NCBI GenBank assembly: GCA_964621445.1
Contig: CAZUNO010000049.1
Coordinates: 1-12,059, forward strand
DNA: 12,059 bases
Direction of reading: 5' to 3'
DNA from: CAZUNO01 sp964621445 [NCBI: Candidatus Hadarchaeota archaeon]
GTDB taxonomy: Archaea > CAYQAE01 > CAYVLA01
Below, one piece after another: positions 7,877 through 12,059 of this stretch. Both the position numbers and the translations under genes were made by a program. Position 1 is the stretch's first letter, and every line of letters begins with the position of its first letter. A model generated the notes under the pieces. That model was not told the origin of the DNA, did no database searches, and was given only the letters and a program-made list of their open reading frames with translations.

Positions 7877-9375
7877 CTATCTTTCAGGTCTATGGTAAGC
7901 GGGCATGGAACCTTGCTCTCCCAACTGGAAGGCGTAGATGGTTGCTTTATGGAGGTGGAAGCGGAGCTTGACCACGTGTCCGATCCTCCCTCCCTGGTCA
8001 CTGATCTGGTCGCTGCCCCCGGTGAGTTCCTCGCGCCCCCAATGGAAGCGGAGCCTTCCCTCATGATCCCGGACCCGACATCGTTGGCGGTCCCAGCCCG
8101 GTATGACCCTTCCGTACTGGTCGAGTATCTCAGCCTGGATCCGACCTCCCTCATCGAGCTCCCCGTAAGCCTCGACCCCTCCGTCCCCGTAGTTACACAG
8201 GTAGCGGGTCTCCACCACCCCGTCAAACTCGGCTCGTAGGCCGCAAAGGTTCCTGCCCGGTATCCGGGCCACGCTTATTATGGATCTTCGCTCGTCCCCG
8301 TCAATTCGACCCCTCGGCATGCTTACACCGCCGATCCCATTCCTCGAGCGATCCGACCCGTGCTCCCGGTTGGTTCCCCGGTAGTAAAGCAGGAGATCCT
8401 GCTCACGCTCGATGAGAGCCATGGGAAATATCATTCGACTATCCGCGGCACCGTCAGGCCCTAAGGGAAGGAACTGGGCCCTGGGCATGGCCCGGTGGTA
8501 TTCCAACCCGTGGCGGGAGTAGACGAGCTCATTGGTCATCGGCGAGCACTCGGGGTTGTTGTGCATTACCCAGAGACAACCAACCCTCCAGCCATCCAAA
8601 CACGAAACCGTCATCCCGTAGAACTCGGTCCAATGGTCGTCCTCTGCATCCGGAGCCAGGAGCATTCTGGGGTGGGTCCAGTGGTCGAAGTCCTCGCTCT
8701 CCGAGTAGGCGATGAACCGTCTCTTGGGATGGGTTCGGGGTCTGAAGAAGGCCGCCCATCTCCCCCTGGCGGGATCGCGCTGGGGAAGAATGCAGTCACA
8801 ATCCGTGAGCTCATGGGTGCTCATCACCAGCTTGGGGTCCTCCCAGCTGAATCCATCCGGCGAATAGCTCACGCAGACTCCCCTCTCCCCGTCATCCCTA
8901 CCTTTAATCGAGGAGGTAACCGAATCGGCGAAACCCAGGGCCTTGTAACGCCGTCTACCGTCCGGTCCCGGGGGTCCTTCAGAATGTTGAAGAACGGGGT
9001 GTCGATATCCGGCGGCAGCTCCATCACGATATTGTTGTCAGAACTCCCCTGGAACCGGTACCTGCCGAGAGACTTCCGGGTCCAATGAATCCCGTTATCG
9101 CTCTCCGCGTAGCAGAGGAAGGACCGATCCTTTTCCTCTTGACTCTCATCGCCGCCCGCAACATCGGTAACCACGGTCTCCATGGCACGGGTCCGGTACC
9201 AGATTTTGAAGATCCCATCCTGCTCGTCGTATATCACCGATGCCCGACCCAGGCTCCCTGACTCCCAGGGTTTGGCAGGGGAAAGAATGGGTTTCCCCCG
9301 TTTAATCACCCGCCCTAAAACCCGGCGAACGCCGGATTTGCGCTCAATTATCTCGTCGTCGAAGAGTAACTCCAA
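7877..9375 (-). pseudogene. Five-bladed beta-propeller glycosidase-like gene (GH32/GH43 fold) with a one-base frameshift
   Basis: Two minus-strand frames, 9375-8869 and 8872-7877, are pieces of one gene. The first frame reads sensibly to ILKDPRD (about residue 137) and then turns to unlikely protein. In the other frame the sequence resumes exactly there as PDGRRRYKALGFADSVTSSI and continues to the stop at 7877. One extra base near 8965 (GACCGGAC read as GACCCGGAC on the minus strand) restores a 499-residue product. The rejoined protein has repeated S-x-D-G-x-x-W-like units (ESDNGIHW, YSPDGFSW, ESEDFDHW), typical of beta-propeller glycosidases of the GH32/GH43/sialidase-like folds. Its LLFDDEIIE start and DNNIV motif recall uncharacterised family members common in Planctomycetota. 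The C-terminal 150 residues look like an added beta-domain. The start is TTG 9373-9375 with AGGGG eight bases upstream, after an in-frame TAA at 9412-9414. No signal peptide. It may be a true pseudogene or an assembly error; substrate unknown. Confidence 0.82.
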
Positions 9376-9473
9376 GTTTGTGCCCCTTGGGCAGGGGCGC
9401 TTGTGAACCAGTTAATGCTTTGCATCGCGGAAAGAATATTTGATCTATAACTCTAGGTAATACCAGCAAGGAC

Positions 9474-9486
9474 AGAAAAAATCTAG
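9474..9486 (+). repeat. Shared A/T-rich element, copy 2
   Basis: AGAAAAAATCTAG matches the element at 5752-5763 apart from one A in the A-run. Its right part is half of the 14-base palindrome at 9478-9491. Placement between two divergent sugar-enzyme genes favours a regulatory role over chance, though only two copies exist here. Confidence 0.4.
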
Positions 9487-9540
9487 ATTTTAACCATCTC
9501 TCCCCTATTCCTATCTTCAGAAATATATCCCAGAATACCG

Positions 9541-9557
9541 GGAGGGAAAGACCCTCC
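9541..9557 (+). other. Small hairpin upstream of the GH36-like gene
   Basis: GGAGGG and CCCTCC form a perfect 6-base GC-rich stem with the loop AAAGA, ending 15 bases before ATG 9573. If transcription starts upstream of it, it would lie in the leader and could affect translation; no T-run follows, so it is not a classical terminator. Confidence 0.3.
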
Positions 9558-9572
9558 GTGACACATATCTGT

Positions 9573-12059
9573 ATGGAAGCAACTGCCCAGATAATGACTA
9601 AACCCCATATAAAGCGAGATGGTAACAGGATAGAGCTCGTCTCACCGGACTTCGTTTACTGCGTAGATATCTCAAATGGTCTTCGGGCCGATCATTTGAT
9701 TAATTCAATTACCGGACGTAGACTAGATCTGGGAAATGAACTGGAACTGGACATCGACCTTGACGCGGCCCAGGAGCGGATATGGATCACAGGCTGGCGG
9801 ATCAAGTGCTCCAACCGCGAAAGATGTGATCCGGACCGGGAACCCGGATTTGTAGAGGGCCTCCACAGGCCCCAACTCCACGATGATGACTGGCAGGAGA
9901 GCTTGACGCCGGTCCCGGAATTTATTCACACCAATCCCGATGTGGAGGATCATTATTACTGGGCCAGGACCCACGTGTTCATTGCCAAACACGCAGCTAG
10001 CAGAGACCTTACCCTCCGTCTTGGTGGACTTGGTCTATACGATTTCTCCTATATGCGGATATTCATCAATGGCAAACCGGTCGGTGAGCGCCATGCCAAT
10101 TCCAGGTGGAACCGGCCTGGTTCGTTTTCCATTGGCCCCGGTTCCCAAGCCCATGAGCACCTGCGTTTCGGGCAGGACAACGTTATCGCCATGCAGGCCA
10201 CTGGATACCGGGCCCGTACGGAGCGTATGGAGGAGATCGACCCCGGCAGAACCCGTCATCTACCCCTGAAGGGACAGTGGACAGGGCAGTTCGAGCAGTA
10301 CCTGGTGGTAGGGGAGGATAGGTTCTCACCACGAATGGAGGTGGTGGACGTGAAAGAGACCGGAAATGATTCCCAGAGGGAGGTAGTCTTCCAGCTCTCG
10401 TCCCCCGACTCGCAAATTGAGGCCGAGGTTACTTACAGGTGGTGCTCAACTGAGCCGGTGCTGCACAGGTACGCCAGCATCAGCAATGGGGGTCAGGAGA
10501 GGGTTACCATCCTCAAAGTCAGGTTGGGAACCTACCTGACCGATATTCAGGTTTCCGAGGGTGAACAGGGCTTTCCCGCATATCTGGGGAACGAGATGTT
10601 CCTTGCCCTGGCCCACCCATCCGGCTGGGTGAGGGGCGAGCAGGGCACGGTCAGTCTTCAGCAATACCCGGGAAGGGAACTCCATCCCGGCAATTCCTTC
10701 CAGTGCATGGAGGCTGTTCTGGGCTTTGCCCCGGGGGGCGGTGCTCGCCAATGCTTCCTGTCACATGTGCGCGGGCGATGCCGCCGGGTCGCAAGGGGTC
10801 ACGACCGGTTATATGCAATCTTCGAGCCCTTCGGTGCTCGTGAAACGGAGGAATTCGAGGAAACCGAGGACTTCATACTGAACAACCTTGACAAGGTTGC
10901 CCAGGGCCAAAGGGAAGCTGGATGCGATTTCGACATCTACTCCATCGATTTCTGGGTCGACTGGCAGGGGGACCTGGAGCGTTTCGACCCCGAGCGCTTC
11001 CCCCACGGTTTCAAGAAAATCAGATCCAGATTGGAGGAGCTGGGAATACATCCCGGGCTGTGGATAGACAGCTCCAAGGGGAGCTGGACCATCGGTGGGA
11101 ACCCGGTGGTGGGGCCGGCATGGACCCATACGGGCGACTATCAACCAAAGATCAAGACCCTGTGCCGGGCCACCGAACCCGTCAAGACCATGTACTCTGA
11201 GGCGTTCAGACATCACATCAAGGAAAACGGAGTCAGGCTGCTGAAGTTCGACAATCTCTACCCCATATGCTACAACCCTAACCACCACCATCTACCGGGT
11301 ATCTACTCAACCGAGGCCATACAGAATTCGGTGATCGGTACCCTGCGGGATCTGGACTCGGAGTGCCCGGACGTATTCCTCATGCTGTACTGGGGGCATA
11401 GGTCCCCCTGGTGGTTGCTTTACGCGGACACAGTTTTCGAACCCGGCCTGGCAATTGAGGCCGCCTCTCCCAGCCCCTCTCCCGCCCCCTATGCCAGGGA
11501 CAGCGTTACCGTCGGCCTCGACCAGGCCCAGTGGTGGTGCCGGGATGTTCCCCCCATCGGCAAGGACTCACTGGGAATCTGGCTTTCCAACTGGTCCTGG
11601 AACAGCTCCATAGGCAAGGAGAGGTGGCAGGAGGGTTTCATCATGGACATGTGCCGGGGAAGCCTACTCGCCCAGCCCTGGAGCGATGAGGCATGGCTCT
11701 CCCCTCCGGAACGCCAACGGATGGCCGATTTCATCCAGCTGGTGAGGGACAACCAGGGGTGCTTCTCCAATCCGAAACCGGTTCTGGGAAATCCCTGGAA
11801 TCAAGACCCCTATGGCTACTGCTGCACGGACGGTGAAAGGGCGTTCGTGGCGGTTAACAACCCTACATGGGAGGACGCCGAGGTCGAACTGCAACTTAAC
11901 TCCAAGTGGGGTCTGGATGGCTCGGTAACCTACGAACTCTACCGGTGGTACCCCGACCAGGCCAGGTTGAGGGGTCGTTACAGGGAACTCTCCATGGCCA
12001 TGCGCCCGTTCCAGGTCGTTCTCCTGGAGGCCGTCCCCTCCGGGGATGAACCCTTGCTT
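9573..12059 (+). CDS. Large GH36/GH27-like glycosidase with a jelly-roll module (3' end beyond the window)
   Basis: The frame is open for 829 codons to the right edge. ATG 9573 is the first ATG after an in-frame TGA at 9441-9443; GTG 9558 and ATG 9594 are alternatives, and none has a good ribosome-binding site. There is no signal peptide. Residues about 120-222 (DHYYWARTHVFIA to TGYRART) resemble the galactose-binding-like jelly roll of GH2-type enzymes, including an RIFINGKPVGER loop. Residues about 225-430 are beta-rich. Residues about 435-755 look like a TIM barrel: IDFWVDW with D459 and D463, then FPHGFKKIRSRLEELGIHPGLWID, then LLKFDNL with D560. That order matches clan GH-D alpha-galactosidases, where the Asp of the K-W/F-D motif is the nucleophile. 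The acid could be D619 or E623 in YADTVFEPG. A beta-domain starts near 758. Predicted role: alpha-galactosidase-like hydrolysis, specificity unproven. It is divergent from the propeller gene. Confidence 0.8.
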   Translation, partial: MEATAQIMTKPHIKRDGNRIELVSPDFVYCVDISNGLRADHLINSITGRRLDLGNELELDIDLDAAQERIWITGWRIKCSNRERCDPDREPGFVEGLHRPQLHDDDWQESLTPVPEFIHTNPDVEDHYYWARTHVFIAKHAASRDLTLRLGGLGLYDFSYMRIFINGKPVGERHANSRWNRPGSFSIGPGSQAHEHLRFGQDNVIAMQATGYRARTERMEEIDPGRTRHLPLKGQWTGQFEQYLVVGEDRFSPRMEVVDVKETGNDSQREVVFQLSSPDSQIEAEVTYRWCSTEPVLHRYASISNGGQERVTILKVRLGTYLTDIQVSEGEQGFPAYLGNEMFLALAHPSGWVRGEQGTVSLQQYPGRELHPGNSFQCMEAVLGFAPGGGARQCFLSHVRGRCRRVARGHDRLYAIFEPFGARETEEFEETEDFILNNLDKVAQGQREAGCDFDIYSIDFWVDWQGDLERFDPERFPHGFKKIRSRLEELGIHPGLWIDSSKGSWTIGGNPVVGPAWTHTGDYQPKIKTLCRATEPVKTMYSEAFRHHIKENGVRLLKFDNLYPICYNPNHHHLPGIYSTEAIQNSVIGTLRDLDSECPDVFLMLYWGHRSPWWLLYADTVFEPGLAIEAASPSPSPAPYARDSVTVGLDQAQWWCRDVPPIGKDSLGIWLSNWSWNSSIGKERWQEGFIMDMCRGSLLAQPWSDEAWLSPPERQRMADFIQLVRDNQGCFSNPKPVLGNPWNQDPYGYCCTDGERAFVAVNNPTWEDAEVELQLNSKWGLDGSVTYELYRWYPDQARLRGRYRELSMAMRPFQVVLLEAVPSGDEPLL

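Larger units (their letters stand above)
9376..9572. promoter_or_regulatory. Divergent promoter region between the propeller gene and the GH36-like gene
   Basis: These 197 bases hold no gene. A perfect 14-base palindrome, AAAATCTAGATTTT, lies at 9478-9491. Overlapping it, AGAAAAAATCTAG (9474-9486) matches, apart from one A, the minus-strand element at 5752-5763. For the plus-strand gene, AAATATAT near 9521-9528 is a candidate TATA box about 45-50 bases before ATG 9573. A small hairpin, GGAGGG (9541-9546) and CCCTCC (9552-9557) with loop AAAGA, falls between that box and the start. For the minus-strand gene, T/A-rich strings at about 9434-9452 are possible boxes, and AGGGG precedes its TTG start. 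Confidence 0.4.

Noticed and set aside
8869-8872. Four-base overlap of two minus-strand frames as a translationally coupled gene pair
   Set aside because: The tail of the first frame after KDPRD does not look like protein, whereas the other frame continues the family sequence upstream of its apparent GTG start. This is a frameshift, not two genes.
8495-9088. A 197-codon plus-strand open frame opposite the propeller gene
   Set aside because: The minus-strand frames here carry clear propeller repeats once the one-base frameshift is allowed; the plus-strand translation has no recognisable features.
1-12059. CRISPR array, insertion sequence or integrase
   Set aside because: No regularly spaced direct repeats, transposase-like frames or terminal inverted repeats were seen anywhere in the window.

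Overview
The window looks like part of a carbohydrate-degradation gene cluster from an uncultured prokaryote, more likely an archaeon than a bacterium. The case for an archaeon is indirect. AGG/AGA arginine and ATA isoleucine codons are frequent despite fairly high GC. Ribosome-binding sites are weak or absent in front of several genes. T/A-rich boxes sit about 25-35 bases before two starts. The first gene's C-terminal half resembles membrane-anchored proteins I remember from archaeal genomes. No rRNA or complete tRNA is present to settle it. The enzymes themselves resemble families best known from Bacteroidota, Planctomycetota and similar bacteria, so lateral acquisition is plausible.

Layout. 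3-575 (+): the 3' end of a gene cut by the left edge, encoding a coiled-coil segment and a single C-terminal membrane helix. 670-3213 (-): an 847-residue GH67/GH20-superfamily-like glycosidase. 3419-5596 (-): a GH95-type enzyme of the alpha-L-fucosidase family. These two minus-strand genes are tandem, GH95 first, with a 205-base gap. 5788-7860 (+): a 690-residue DUF6259-like putative glycoside hydrolase. 7877-9375 (-): a five-bladed-propeller glycosidase-like gene (GH32/GH43 fold) broken by a one-base frameshift near 8965. 9573 to the right edge (+): a large protein with a jelly-roll module and a GH36/GH27-like TIM barrel, still open at the window end.

Between them the five enzyme genes suggest stepwise dismantling of a branched heteroglycan containing fucose, galactose and/or uronic acid. 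None of the four complete enzymes, nor the visible start of the fifth, has a signal peptide. The work is therefore probably cytosolic, on imported oligosaccharides, but no transporter, sulfatase or regulator gene is in the window. Two divergent intergenic regions (5597-5787 and 9376-9572) share an A/T-rich element, AGAAAAA(A)TCTAG, and a second 9-base word is shared by the 3214-3418 and 5597-5787 gaps. These are candidate co-regulation sites.

Main points to follow up: the repairable frameshift in the propeller gene, an Asn-to-Asp change at a catalytic position of the GH95 enzyme, and three enzymes whose exact families are unclear.
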